From Planctomycetota bacterium (GTDB lineage Bacteria; Planctomycetota; UBA1135; UBA2386): a DNA stretch of 41,413 nt. The DNA lies in the NCBI GenBank assembly GCA_019636245.1, contig JAHBXX010000038.1, forward strand, positions 1-41,413, written 5' to 3'. The notes under the pieces are model-generated. The model did no database searches and was not told the DNA's origin. It saw only the letters and a program-made list of their open reading frames with translations. This document shows, in pieces, positions 25,497 through 33,325 of this stretch. Each line of letters starts with the position of its first letter. Position 1 is the first letter of the stretch. The position numbers and the translations under genes are program-made.

Positions 25497-27218
25497 ATGC
25501 ACTTCCGCTCCATCCTGCTCCTTCCCCCGCTGCTGCTGAGTCCGAGCCTCTGGGCCCAGAAGGTCCTCGAGATCGAACCCAACGACACGCCGGCCCAGGC
25601 GATGCCGATCCTGCCCGGCCAGCACGTCGTCGCCACCTACACGACGAACGCGCCGACCGACGACGATTGGTACTCGTTCACGCTCGCGGCGCCCGCGCAG
25701 GTGCACCTGCACACGAGCGCCGGCGGCACGCTGTCGCTCGGCCAGTCGCGCGACAACCGCATCGCGATCTACGACGCCACCGGCACCGTCCGCCTGGCCT
25801 GGAATGACAACGCCGTCGGCACGATGGCGGACTGCGGCGTCACCCTGCCGGCCGGCTCCTACACGGCGGTCGTCAACCTGAAGTCCGGCAACGCCACCGA
25901 CTACGGCCTCGACTTCTTCGTGCTGCCGGTGCGGGCGATCGACGTCGTCGAGGGCGCCGAGCCGAACGATCTGCTGGGCACGCCGACGGTGTTCGCGCCC
26001 GGCCAGACGCTCGAGGGCGAGCTCAGCACCCCGGCCGACACCGACTACTGGTCGTTCACGGTGGTCGCCCCCTGCATCGTGCAGGTCGTCAGCCACGACG
26101 ACGGCGGCATCCCGCAGCTCGACAACCTGGCGCTGCGCTACCACCAGGAAGTGTCGCCGGGCAACTGGATCGCGCTCGGCGCCGGCAACGCCGTCAACAC
26201 GGCCAGCCACCGGGTCACGTCGCTGCAGCACGCCGGCACGCTGGCGCCCGGCAACTACGCCGTCGCGGTGTCGGCCGGCACCGCCGCCACCGGCACGGCG
26301 CCGTGGGACTACGTGAAGACGGGCAAGTACAGCCTGCGCACCAGCGTGATCGACCTGCCCGGCACCGTGAGCGTGCCCGAGAGCGCCGAGCCCAACGACA
26401 ACACGACGACCCCTGCCGGCGTGTTCAACCCCGGTGACGACCTCCTGGGCTTCACCTCCGGCAGCACCGGCGACGGCATCGACTGGTGGCTGTTCGCCGT
26501 CGGCGGTCCGACCACGTTCGGAGCCATCGCCGAGGGCACCGGCCCGTCGCCGCTGGCCGGCTCGACGCTGCGGCTCTGGGACGCCACCGGCACGGTGTCG
26601 CTCGCGTCGGGCTCGGGCAGCGCGACGTCGCACGGCCGGCTGGTCTACACGTTCGAGCGCGCGGGCCTCTACTACCTGCAGATCGCCGGCGCCACGACGA
26701 CCACGTCGGGCAACTACGTGCTGCACACCGGCGCCGCGAACCCGCTCTACGTGCCCGCTTCGACGCGCACCGAGCCGGCGTCGACCAACGCCTGCATCGG
26801 CTCCAACGGCCTGCGGCCGCTGCTCGGCAACCTGAGCGGCGAACTGCCGAACTTCGACTCGACGTTCATCACCCGCATCGAACGCACGATCCCGAACTCG
26901 TTTGCCGCGGTGTTCCTCGGCTTCTCGAACACGCTCGCCTTCGGCAGCGTGCCGCTGCCGGTGACCCTCGACTTCGGCCTGCCGGACTCGCAGAGCAACC
27001 CGACGCCGTGCGCCGGCCGCGTCGACCCGCTGGTCTGGGTCCTGACGCTGACGGACGGCGCCGGCAACGGCGACTTCACGTTCAACTTCCCGTTCGCGGC
27101 CAGCGACATCGGCCTGCGCATCTTCCAGCAGGCGCTGTGCTACGACCCGACGCTGAACGGCTTCGGCTTCTCGATCACGAACGACGCCAGCTACGTGCTG
27201 GGCGACCGGACGTTCTGA
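25497..27218 (+). CDS. Secreted PPC-domain protein, paralogue with extra C-terminal domain
   Basis: A 573-aa exported protein. The signal peptide is MHFRSILLLPPLLLSPSLWA. Three EPND-starting PPC units (EIEPNDTPAQAM, GAEPNDLLGTPT, SAEPNDNTTTPA) align with those of the preceding gene, including a shared SHDDGGIPQLDN-like core in unit 2. It adds a ~150-residue C-terminal domain after the motif CIGSNGLRPLLGN, containing GFSNTLAFGSVPLPV and LTLTDGAGNGDFTFNF, a type often seen at the end of surface proteins in Planctomycetota-like genomes. It lacks a visible catalytic site. The stop codon overlaps a strong hairpin at 27217-27249. Confidence 0.87.
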   Translation: MHFRSILLLPPLLLSPSLWAQKVLEIEPNDTPAQAMPILPGQHVVATYTTNAPTDDDWYSFTLAAPAQVHLHTSAGGTLSLGQSRDNRIAIYDATGTVRLAWNDNAVGTMADCGVTLPAGSYTAVVNLKSGNATDYGLDFFVLPVRAIDVVEGAEPNDLLGTPTVFAPGQTLEGELSTPADTDYWSFTVVAPCIVQVVSHDDGGIPQLDNLALRYHQEVSPGNWIALGAGNAVNTASHRVTSLQHAGTLAPGNYAVAVSAGTAATGTAPWDYVKTGKYSLRTSVIDLPGTVSVPESAEPNDNTTTPAGVFNPGDDLLGFTSGSTGDGIDWWLFAVGGPTTFGAIAEGTGPSPLAGSTLRLWDATGTVSLASGSGSATSHGRLVYTFERAGLYYLQIAGATTTTSGNYVLHTGAANPLYVPASTRTEPASTNACIGSNGLRPLLGNLSGELPNFDSTFITRIERTIPNSFAAVFLGFSNTLAFGSVPLPVTLDFGLPDSQSNPTPCAGRVDPLVWVLTLTDGAGNGDFTFNFPFAASDIGLRIFQQALCYDPTLNGFGFSITNDASYVLGDRTF

Positions 27219-27249
27219 CCGAGACCGCGCCTGCGGCGCGGGCTCGGTC
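27217..27249. terminator. 15-bp hairpin at the end of the PPC gene
   Basis: GACCGAG and CTCGGTC form a 7-bp outer stem, then after one A/G mismatch CCGCGCC pairs with GGCGCGG around a TGC loop. It begins inside the TGA stop codon. It lacks a T-tract, so it may be a factor-dependent or bidirectional terminator between the convergent PPC and rlmN-like genes. Confidence 0.6.
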
Positions 27250-27260
27250 AGGACACTCCC

Positions 27261-27432
27261 AGCGCGCCCGAGGCGCGCTGGGTCGGTTCTGGCCGAGACC
27301 GCTGTCTCGCCGCGGCGCTAGGGGACGCGGCCGGCGCGCCCGAGGCGCGCTGGGTCGGTTCTGGCCGAGACCGCTGTCTCGCCGCGGCGGGAGGGACACT
27401 GCCGGCGCGCCTCGGGCGCGCCGGTTCTGGGC
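27261..27432. repeat. 72-bp tandem repeat with built-in hairpins between convergent genes
   Basis: Two nearly identical 72-bp units start near 27262 and 27334, and a partial third starts near 27405. Each full unit contains the perfect palindrome GCGCGCCCGAGGCGCGC (7-bp stem, 3-nt loop) and a GAGACCGCTGTCTC hairpin. The array fills the gap between the converging PPC and rlmN-like genes and probably stops transcription from both sides. Short frames across it are repeat artefacts. Confidence 0.75.
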
Positions 27433-27462
27433 CGCGGGCGGGGTGCGCTGGGGGCGGGGCGT

Positions 27463-28491
27463 TCAGGGTGCCGGGGAGTCGGCGCGCTGGCGCAGGCGCA
27501 GCTGGCCGCAGGCGGCTTCGGCGTCCGGGCCCGACGAGTCGCGAATCGTCGCCAGGATGCCTCGCGCCTTCACGGCGCGCACCATCGCCACGATGCGCTC
27601 GCGCGGCGGCGCGGCGAACGGCAGCCCTTCGACCGGGTTGTAGACGATGAAGTTCACGTAGCCGCGCACGCCCTGCAGCAGCGCGCACAGCTGGGCGACG
27701 TCGTCGTCGCCGTCGTTGACGCCGGCCAGCAGCGTCCACTCGAACTGCACCGGCGTGCCGACGTCGCGGCCGTAGGCATCGGCGGCGGCGACGATGTCGC
27801 CCAGCGGATCCCTGTGCGCGTTCGGCAGCAGCTCCCGGCGCTTCGCCTCGTCGGCGGTGTGCAGCGACAGCGCCAGGCAAGGCCTCACGGCGAAACCGCG
27901 CATGCGGTCGAGGGCCCGCACGCCGCCCACGGTCGAGAACGTCTGCCGGCGCGGCGAGATCAGCGCCTCGTCCTTGAGGCGCGCCACCGCCGCCATCACC
28001 TGGTCGAGGTTGTGCGACGGCTCGCCCATGCCCATGAAGACCACGCGATCGATGCGCATGCGGCGGCGGCAGTGCACGACCTGCTCGACGATCTCGTCGC
28101 TCGACAGGTGCCGTTCGACGCCGAACAACCCCGAGGCGCAGAAGCGGCAGCCGACCGCGCAACCGACCTGCGTCGACACGCAGCAGGCGCCGACCGGCAT
28201 CGCCACCGTCTCGACCTTGCGACCGTCGTGCAACCCCAGCAGCAGCTTCACCGTGCCGTCGGCGGCGCGCACCTCGTGCACGACCTCGGTCGCCAGCCCC
28301 GCCGCGAGCCAGGCGCGCAGAGCGTGCGCTTCTTCGGCGGTCAGCTTGAGGCCCTGCTTCTCGAACTGCGCTTCGGTTGGCGTCCGACCGGCCGCGACCA
28401 GACGACGGGCGAGCAACGCCTTGGCCGGCAGCAGCACCTGGCGCAGCCCCGACAGCCCCGAGCGCGCGAGCGGTACGGATGGCACGGTCAT
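27463..28491 (-). CDS. rlmN: RlmN-like radical SAM methyltransferase (23S rRNA/tRNA adenine-C2)
   Basis: A 342-aa protein of the RlmN/Cfr family, which methylates C2 of A2503 in 23S rRNA and A37 in some tRNAs. The radical SAM cluster motif is CAVGCRFC (Cys111, Cys115, Cys118). Also visible are FMGMGEPSHNLDQVMAAV, RQTFSTVGGV, LALSLHTADEAKR and a C-terminal AACGQL whose Cys (about 328) is the second catalytic Cys of the family. The N-terminal helical domain is a little short and diverged, so a tRNA-modifying paralogue is possible. The ATG at 28489-28491 gives the normal length. It is divergent from the marR gene. Confidence 0.82.
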   Translation of the reverse strand: MTVPSVPLARSGLSGLRQVLLPAKALLARRLVAAGRTPTEAQFEKQGLKLTAEEAHALRAWLAAGLATEVVHEVRAADGTVKLLLGLHDGRKVETVAMPVGACCVSTQVGCAVGCRFCASGLFGVERHLSSDEIVEQVVHCRRRMRIDRVVFMGMGEPSHNLDQVMAAVARLKDEALISPRRQTFSTVGGVRALDRMRGFAVRPCLALSLHTADEAKRRELLPNAHRDPLGDIVAAADAYGRDVGTPVQFEWTLLAGVNDGDDDVAQLCALLQGVRGYVNFIVYNPVEGLPFAAPPRERIVAMVRAVKARGILATIRDSSGPDAEAACGQLRLRQRADSPAP

Positions 28492-28638
28492 GCGGCGCCG
28501 CGGCCGTGGCGCGGCGGAACGGACGCAGGGGACGGGACGGGCAGGTGGACCATGGGGGCCGGCGGCGACGCCGGCAGGATGCTAGGAACCCCGCCAGCGA
28601 TCCGCGAGCCGTGTCGGCCACAAGGCGCCCGCACAAAT

Positions 28639-28654
28639 GCTTGACTCATCAAGC
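28639..28654. promoter_or_regulatory. Palindromic operator for the MarR-type regulator
   Basis: GCTTGA and TCAAGC form a perfect inverted repeat with a 4-nt centre (CTCA), overlapping the -35 box of the marR promoter. Its position fits autorepression. A related sequence, TGACTCGTCAA, covers the start codon of the downstream doxX gene at 29260-29270. Confidence 0.6.
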
Positions 28655-28669
28655 TACTTGGGCGATACT
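28641..28669 (+). promoter_or_regulatory. Sigma-70-type promoter of marR
   Basis: TTGACT (28641-28646), a 17-nt spacer and GATACT (28664-28669) form a near-consensus promoter, the best in the window. The expected start of transcription coincides with the ATG at 28676, so the message should be leaderless. This rules out the upstream ATG at 28637 as the start. Confidence 0.75.
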
Positions 28670-28675
28670 GTTCCC

Positions 28676-29203
28676 ATGCACCTCGCGCCGACCGATCCGA
28701 CCCGCCGCGACGCCGCGCCCGACCCGGACGGCATCCAGGCGGCGATCCGGCAGACGCGACCGTTCCGGTCCAGGCGCCAGGAGGCGATGGTCGGCCTGCT
28801 GCTGACCGCCGAGGCGGTGCGCTGGCCGTTGCAGGACCTGCTGTCCGGTCACGAGGAGCTGACGCTGCAGCAGTACAACGTGCTGCGCATCCTGCGCGGT
28901 GCCGGCCCCGGCGGCTTGCCGACCCTGGAGATCGGCGCCCGCATGATCGAACGCACGCCCGGCGTGACCCGCCTGATCGACCGCCTGGAGCAGAAGGGCC
29001 TCGTCGTGCGCGCGCGTTCGCCCGCGGACCGCCGCCAGGTGCTCTGCCGCATCACCGACGCCGGCAGCAGCCTGCTGCGCAAGCTCGATCGGCCGGTCGA
29101 CGCGCTCGACGAGGCCGTGCTCGGCGGCCTGACCGACGGCGAGGTCGCCGAGCTGATCCGCCTGCTCAACCAGGTCCGACGCCACAACTCCAGCGGCGGC
29201 TGA
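28676..29203 (+). CDS. MarR family transcriptional regulator
   Basis: A 175-aa winged-helix regulator. The core spans about residues 50-125: LTLQQYNVLRILRGA leads into the recognition helix region TPGVTRLIDRLEQKGLVVRA and the wing SPADRRQVLCRITDAG with the conserved DRR. Helices at both ends would form the dimer interface. The start at 28676 is fixed by the promoter just upstream. Downstream genes doxX and ligB-like run the same way, and an operator-like sequence lies at both the marR promoter and the doxX start, so it probably represses itself and this pair. Ligand unknown; phenolic or electrophilic compounds are typical in the family. Confidence 0.9.
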   Translation: MHLAPTDPTRRDAAPDPDGIQAAIRQTRPFRSRRQEAMVGLLLTAEAVRWPLQDLLSGHEELTLQQYNVLRILRGAGPGGLPTLEIGARMIERTPGVTRLIDRLEQKGLVVRARSPADRRQVLCRITDAGSSLLRKLDRPVDALDEAVLGGLTDGEVAELIRLLNQVRRHNSSGG

Positions 29204-29258
29204 TCGCGCCACGCGCCCCCTCCTTCGACCCGAAACTACCCGAACCAAACTCCTATCC

Positions 29259-29774
29259 ATGACTCGTCAACCGTTGACATCGCAAGTCCCGGTCGCCGCG
29301 ACCGCCGTCCCCGCCTCGATCCTCGGTCGCCTGCTGGCGACCGAAGGCACCCTCGCCCCGGCCGTGCTGCGCGCCACCCTGGCCCTGGTGATGTTCCCGC
29401 ACGGCGCGCAGAAGGCGCTCGGCTGGTTCGGCGGCTACGGCTGGAACGGCACGATGGGCTTCCTGACCGGGCAGATCGGCATGCCCGGCCTCGCGGCTGC
29501 CGGCGTCATCCTGCTCGAGTTCCTCGGTCCGCTGCTGCTGCTTGCCGGCCTCGGCACGCGCGCCGTCGCGCTCGGCTTCGTGGGCCTGATGCTCGGCGCG
29601 ATCGCGACCGTGCACGCGCCGTTCGGCCTGTTCATGAACTGGTCCGGGACGCAGGCGGGCGAGGGCTTCGAGTACCACCTGCTGGTGATCGGAATGGCCC
29701 TGGCGCTCGTCCTGACCGGCGGCGGCCGCTGGTCGTTCGACCGCCGCCTCGTCGGCGACCGGGCCCGGACGTGA
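29259..29774 (+). CDS. DoxX family membrane protein
   Basis: A 171-aa protein with four hydrophobic helices and the DoxX-type signature LALVMFPHGAQKALGWFGGYG followed by GMPGLAAAGVILLEFLGPLL. The family is associated with terminal oxidase or redox functions and is often paired with dioxygenase or oxidoreductase genes. The ATG at 29259 lies in an operator-like sequence that resembles the marR operator. The stop overlaps the GTG start of the LigB-like gene by 3 nt, so the two are coupled. Confidence 0.85.
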   Translation: MTRQPLTSQVPVAATAVPASILGRLLATEGTLAPAVLRATLALVMFPHGAQKALGWFGGYGWNGTMGFLTGQIGMPGLAAAGVILLEFLGPLLLLAGLGTRAVALGFVGLMLGAIATVHAPFGLFMNWSGTQAGEGFEYHLLVIGMALALVLTGGGRWSFDRRLVGDRART

Positions 29775-30649
29775 CCGGGCTGCACCGACGGGATTTCCTC
29801 CGCTTGGCGGCGGCTGCCGCCGCCAGCGCCTGCACGCCCACGGAACCGACGATGACCGCGCCTGACGCCAACGAGACCACGGCAGCGCCCATGCCGGTGC
29901 TGTTCGTCTCGCACGGTGCGCCGACGTTGGCGCTCGATGCCGGGGCCGGCAGGGACTTCGCGCACGCGGCGCGGGCGCTGCCCCGGCCGCGGGCTCTGGT
30001 CGTGCTGTCGGCGCACTGGCTCGATGCGCCGGCGACGATCGGCACACGAACGCAGCGCCCGTTGCTCTACGACTTCGCCGGCTTCCCGCCGGAACTGCAC
30101 CGGGTGCGCTACGACGCGCCGGCGGCCACCGACCTCGCCGACGATCTGCAGCGGCGCCTGCCGACCCTGGCGCGCGCCGACGAGCGGCCATGGGACCACG
30201 GCGTCTGGGTGCCGCTGGTGCACATGTTCCCGACCGCCGACGTGCCGGTGCTGCAGCTGTCGGTGCCCTACCGCTGGACGCCGCGGCAGCTGTTCGAACT
30301 CGGGCAACGGCTGGCCCCGCTGCGCGAACAGGGCGTGCTGCTGCTGGCCAGCGGCGGCGCCGTGCACAACCTGCGCGACCTCGACTGGCGCGGCGAACGC
30401 GCGCCGCCGGACTGGGCGGTGGAGTTCGAGGGCTGGCTGCGGGACCGGCTGCTGGCCGCGTCGATCGACGACCTCGTCGCCTTCCGCGAGCGCGCGCCCG
30501 CGCTGCGGCGAGCGCATCCGACCGACGAGCACTTCCTGCCGTTGCTGGTCGCGCTCGGTGCGGCCGCCGGACACGGCGGCGCCGTGACGTTCCCGATCGA
30601 GGGCTGGGAGTACGGTTCGCTGAGCCGGCTCGCGGTGCGGTGGGGCTGA
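29771..30649 (+). CDS. DODA-type extradiol dioxygenase (LigB superfamily, YgiD-like)
   Basis: A 292-aa non-haem metal enzyme of the class III extradiol type, which opens catechol rings; relatives of YgiD act on L-DOPA. Metal or catalytic His residues are seen in VSHGAP (His48), LSAHW (His82), WDHGVW (about His143) and DEHFLPLL (about His254). The N-terminus has a twin-arginine signal (RRDFLRLAAAAAASAC) with a potential lipidation Cys, which is unusual for a family that is normally cytoplasmic. It starts at a GTG that overlaps the doxX stop. If the real start were an internal ATG (codon 28) the export signal would be lost. Co-regulated with marR and doxX by inference. Confidence 0.85.
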   Translation: MTGLHRRDFLRLAAAAAASACTPTEPTMTAPDANETTAAPMPVLFVSHGAPTLALDAGAGRDFAHAARALPRPRALVVLSAHWLDAPATIGTRTQRPLLYDFAGFPPELHRVRYDAPAATDLADDLQRRLPTLARADERPWDHGVWVPLVHMFPTADVPVLQLSVPYRWTPRQLFELGQRLAPLREQGVLLLASGGAVHNLRDLDWRGERAPPDWAVEFEGWLRDRLLAASIDDLVAFRERAPALRRAHPTDEHFLPLLVALGAAAGHGGAVTFPIEGWEYGSLSRLAVRWG

Positions 30650-30658
30650 TGCGGCCGC

Positions 30659-31180
30659 CTACCAGCCCTTCGCCCGCCGCAGGGCCGTGATGTGGGCCAC
30701 GTGGTGGCTGCCGTGCCACGCGTAGAGCGCGACCAGGTCGTCGAGCGTCATGCGGCCACGCTCGCTGTGCAGGCAGGTGCGCGCGAACGCCGCCACCGGC
30801 AGCGACCGCAGACAGTGCACCCAGCGGTCGTGCAGCGCCTGCACGAGCAGCAGCGACGGGCCGATCGGGCCGTTCGCGTCGGCGAGCCGGGCCCACTCGT
30901 TCTCGTCGTAGGCCCGCACGGGCGGCTCCAGCTCGGTCAGCGTCAGCTTGCAGCGCACGTAGGCGTTCACGTGGCTGTCGGCGAGGTGGTGCACGACCTG
31001 GCGCACCGTCCAGCCGCCGGAGCGGTAGCGCGTGTCCAGCTGCGCGGCGTCGAGGCCGCGCACCGCGTCGTAGAGGTCGTTCGGCAGCGCGGCGATGGCC
31101 GCGATCGCGGCGGCCCGCTTCGCGCCGTCGAGCGCCCCGGGCAGCTCGATCCGGCCGATCGGATAGCGCGGGTCGCTCAC
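30659..31180 (-). CDS. DinB/YfiT-like putative metal-dependent protein
   Basis: A 173-aa four-helix-bundle protein of the DinB/BstA (YfiT) group, whose members are bacillithiol or other thiol transferases or metal-dependent hydrolases. The conserved metal ligands fit: His in VVHHLADSHVNAYVR and the HxxxH pair in YAWHGSHHVAHITALR. The N-terminus PRYPIGRIELPG and the LPNDLYDAVRGLDAAQLDTRYR segment are typical of YfiT proteins. The start is GTG at 31178-31180, overlapping the stop of the biotin-carrier gene (GTGA), so it is translationally coupled. Why a DinB-type enzyme is coupled to a carboxylase is unclear. Confidence 0.83.
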   Translation of the reverse strand: MSDPRYPIGRIELPGALDGAKRAAAIAAIAALPNDLYDAVRGLDAAQLDTRYRSGGWTVRQVVHHLADSHVNAYVRCKLTLTELEPPVRAYDENEWARLADANGPIGPSLLLVQALHDRWVHCLRSLPVAAFARTCLHSERGRMTLDDLVALYAWHGSHHVAHITALRRAKGW

Positions 31181-31692
31181 GGCGCCGTCGCCTCGGGCTC
31201 GACGACGACCAGCACGGCGCCCTGGTCGACGGTGCCGCCCGCCTTGGCGCCGACCGACTGCACGACGCCCGCCACGCCGGCGACCAGCTTGTGCTCCATC
31301 TTCATCGCCGACACCACCACCAGCGTCTGGTCGGCCGCGACCCGGTCGCCGGGCTTGCACCGCACGTCGAGCACGGTGCCGGTCATCGGCGCGCGCACGG
31401 TGCCGTCGGCGGCACCGCTGCTGGCCTGTCGGCCAGCCGGCGCCGTCAGGCGATGCGTGCGGCCGTTGACGCGCACCATGTAATCGCTGCCCGCCGCGAC
31501 CCCATGGGCCACGAACGAACGCTCGAACTCCTGGCCCACGGGCGCCAGCTTGATGCCGCCGTCGCCGAGCGCCTGCGCGGTGAACTCGTAGGCGGCTTCG
31601 CCCACGCGCACGCGCCAGCGGTCGCCGTCGACCAGCTCCGCGGTGACCGCGACCGGCTTGCCGCCGCGCACGTATTCCCTGCGGATCTTCAT
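31177..31692 (-). CDS. Biotin carboxyl carrier protein part of an acyl-CoA carboxylase alpha subunit
   Basis: A 171-aa protein. Residues about 97-168 are a biotinyl domain with the motif SAMKMEHK; Lys131 is the biotinylation site. Residues 1-90 (e.g. YEFTAQALGDGGIKLAPV and YMVRVNGRTHRL) look like the linker (BT) domain that sits between biotin carboxylase and carrier in methylcrotonyl- or propionyl-CoA carboxylase alpha subunits. The ATG overlaps the biotin carboxylase stop (ATGA). The two genes together equal one normal alpha subunit, so this is a split gene, or a fused gene broken by an indel near 31692. No carboxyltransferase (beta) gene is in the window. Confidence 0.87.
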   Translation of the reverse strand: MKIRREYVRGGKPVAVTAELVDGDRWRVRVGEAAYEFTAQALGDGGIKLAPVGQEFERSFVAHGVAAGSDYMVRVNGRTHRLTAPAGRQASSGAADGTVRAPMTGTVLDVRCKPGDRVAADQTLVVVSAMKMEHKLVAGVAGVVQSVGAKAGGTVDQGAVLVVVEPEATAP

Positions 31693-33224
31693 CGCACGCC
31701 CTCGAACAGCCGGAATCCGGCGAGATCGTTCCACACCGCGGTGGAGCCGCTGCGCGCCGCGGCGCCGTTGCCGCCGCCGCCACCACCGGAGCGCGGCGCC
31801 ACGGCCTGGCAGAGCACGGCTGCCGCCAGCGCCAGGTCCTCGGGCCCCTCCTGCGGCCCCGCCGCCAGCTCGGGCCGCAGCTGCAGCATGTCGGTGCGCA
31901 GGCGGGCGCTCCGGAACGCGGTGTCGTCGACGATGCGGCGCACGAAGTCGACGTTGGTCGGGATGCCGAGGTAGACCGTGTCGCGCAGCGCCTGGCTGAG
32001 CCGAGCGCAGGCCGTGGCGCGGTCGGGCGCCCAGACCACCAGCTTCGCCAGCATCGAGTCGTAGAACGGCGGCACCTCCCAGCCGGTGTAGACGCCGCTG
32101 TCGACGCGGATGCCGGGACCCTCCGGCTCGCGCACCAGCCGCAGCAGGCCGGCCGCGGGGATGTAGCCGTTCTCCGGCGACTCGGCGCACAGCCGGGCCT
32201 CGATCGCGTGGCCGCGCGGGCGCAGGTCCTTGCCCGCGAGCAGGTCTTCCAGCCGCCCGCCGGCGGCGACGTGCACCTGCAGGTGCACGAGGTCGACGCC
32301 GGTCACCAGTTCGGTCACCGGGTGTTCGACCTGCAGCCGCGTGTTCACCTCGAGGAAGTAGAAGCGACCCTGGTCGTCGAGCAGGAACTCGGCCGTCCCG
32401 GCGTTGTCGTAGCCCACGCGCCGGGCGAGCGCGACCGCGCATTCGCCCATGCGGCGCCGCAGGTCCTCGTCGACGACGGCCGACGGCGCCTCCTCGAGCA
32501 CCTTCTGGTGGCGGCGCTGCACCGAGCACTCGCGCTCGTGCAGCGACACGACGTGGCCGTGCCGGTCGCCGATCAGCTGGATCTCGACGTGGCGCGCGGG
32601 GAACACGGCGCGCTCGACGATCATGCGGTCGTCGCCGAACGACGCCTTCGCCTCGCGACGGCCGGCAGCGACCGCCTCGGCGAGATCCTGTTCGCGCTCG
32701 ACGAGCCGCATGCCGCGGCCGCCGCCGCCGGCGCTGGCCTTGACCATCACCGGCAGGCCGATCCGCTGCGCCGCGGCGACCAGCGCCGCGTCGCCCTCGT
32801 CCTGCTCGGTGCCCGGGATCACCGGCACTCCGGCGGCGATCGCCTCCTCGCGCGCGGCCTTCTTGCCGCCCAGGCGATCCATCGCCGTCGCGTTCGGGCC
32901 GATGAACACCAGGCCGGCGTCGTGCACGGCGCGCACGAAGCGGCTGTTCTCGCTGAGGAAACCGTAGCCGGGGTGGATCGCCTCGGCGCCGCTGCGCCTC
33001 GCCGCGGCGAGGATCTTGCCGACGTCGAGGTAGCTCTCGGCGGCGGTGTTGCCGCCGAGCGGCACCGCATGGTCGGCCTGCAGCACGTGGGCGCAGCGCG
33101 CGTCGACGTCGCTGTGCACGGCGACCGACTCGATGCCGAGCTCACGCAGGCCGCGGGCGACGCGGACCGCGATCTCGCCGCGGTTGGCGATCAGCACGCG
33201 ACGGAAGGGTGGGTTCTGGGCCAT
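31689..33224 (-). CDS. accC: Biotin carboxylase subunit of an acyl-CoA carboxylase
   Basis: A 511-aa ATP-grasp enzyme that carboxylates biotin using ATP and bicarbonate. Visible motifs: RVLIANRGEIAVRVARGL (9-26), HPGYGFLSEN (84-93), the ATP loop KASAGGGGRGMR (162-173), QKVLEEAPS (240-248) and the catalytic EVNTRLQVEHP (292-302). The ~60 residues beyond the normal AccC end (Gly-rich linker, then WNDLAGFRLFEGVR) match the start of the alpha-subunit linker domain, which continues in the next gene. The start MAQNPPF at 33222-33224 lacks a ribosome-binding site; a TATCGT box lies 14 nt upstream. The likely substrate class (methylcrotonyl-, propionyl- or acetyl-CoA) depends on the missing beta subunit. 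Confidence 0.92.
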   Translation of the reverse strand: MAQNPPFRRVLIANRGEIAVRVARGLRELGIESVAVHSDVDARCAHVLQADHAVPLGGNTAAESYLDVGKILAAARRSGAEAIHPGYGFLSENSRFVRAVHDAGLVFIGPNATAMDRLGGKKAAREEAIAAGVPVIPGTEQDEGDAALVAAAQRIGLPVMVKASAGGGGRGMRLVEREQDLAEAVAAGRREAKASFGDDRMIVERAVFPARHVEIQLIGDRHGHVVSLHERECSVQRRHQKVLEEAPSAVVDEDLRRRMGECAVALARRVGYDNAGTAEFLLDDQGRFYFLEVNTRLQVEHPVTELVTGVDLVHLQVHVAAGGRLEDLLAGKDLRPRGHAIEARLCAESPENGYIPAAGLLRLVREPEGPGIRVDSGVYTGWEVPPFYDSMLAKLVVWAPDRATACARLSQALRDTVYLGIPTNVDFVRRIVDDTAFRSARLRTDMLQLRPELAAGPQEGPEDLALAAAVLCQAVAPRSGGGGGGNGAAARSGSTAVWNDLAGFRLFEGVR

Positions 33225-33238
33225 CGGAGGAGGCGGGA

Positions 33239-33244
33239 ACGATA
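33239..33244 (-). promoter_or_regulatory. -10 box of the biotin carboxylase operon
   Basis: On the minus strand GGCTATCGTTCC carries TATCGT 14 nt upstream of the ATG, implying a leader of only a few bases. The leader contains GCCTCCTCC, the opposite of a Shine-Dalgarno. A very short leader is inferred. Confidence 0.4.
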
Positions 33245-33313
33245 GCCGCGGCGCGACCTGCGGCCAGGATGCGCCCGCCCGCCCCGCGGCGGGATCGGCG
33301 GCGCCCAACCGCG

Positions 33314-33319
33314 TAGCAT
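33314..33319 (+). promoter_or_regulatory. -10 box of the small membrane protein gene (leaderless)
   Basis: TAGCAT lies 6 nt upstream of the GTG start at 33326, placing the expected transcription start at the start codon. It supports this start over the ATG at 33318, which is in another frame. Confidence 0.4.
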
Positions 33320-33325
33320 GGCGGC

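Noticed and set aside
27175..27399. A minus-strand frame with an internal repeat (DSGLGQNRPSAPRA)
   Set aside because: The protein repeat is just the 72-bp DNA hairpin array read as codons; no start or ribosome-binding site fits.
28637..28675. Upstream ATG giving 13 extra residues to the MarR protein
   Set aside because: This ATG overlaps the -35 box, so it would not be transcribed from the clear promoter.
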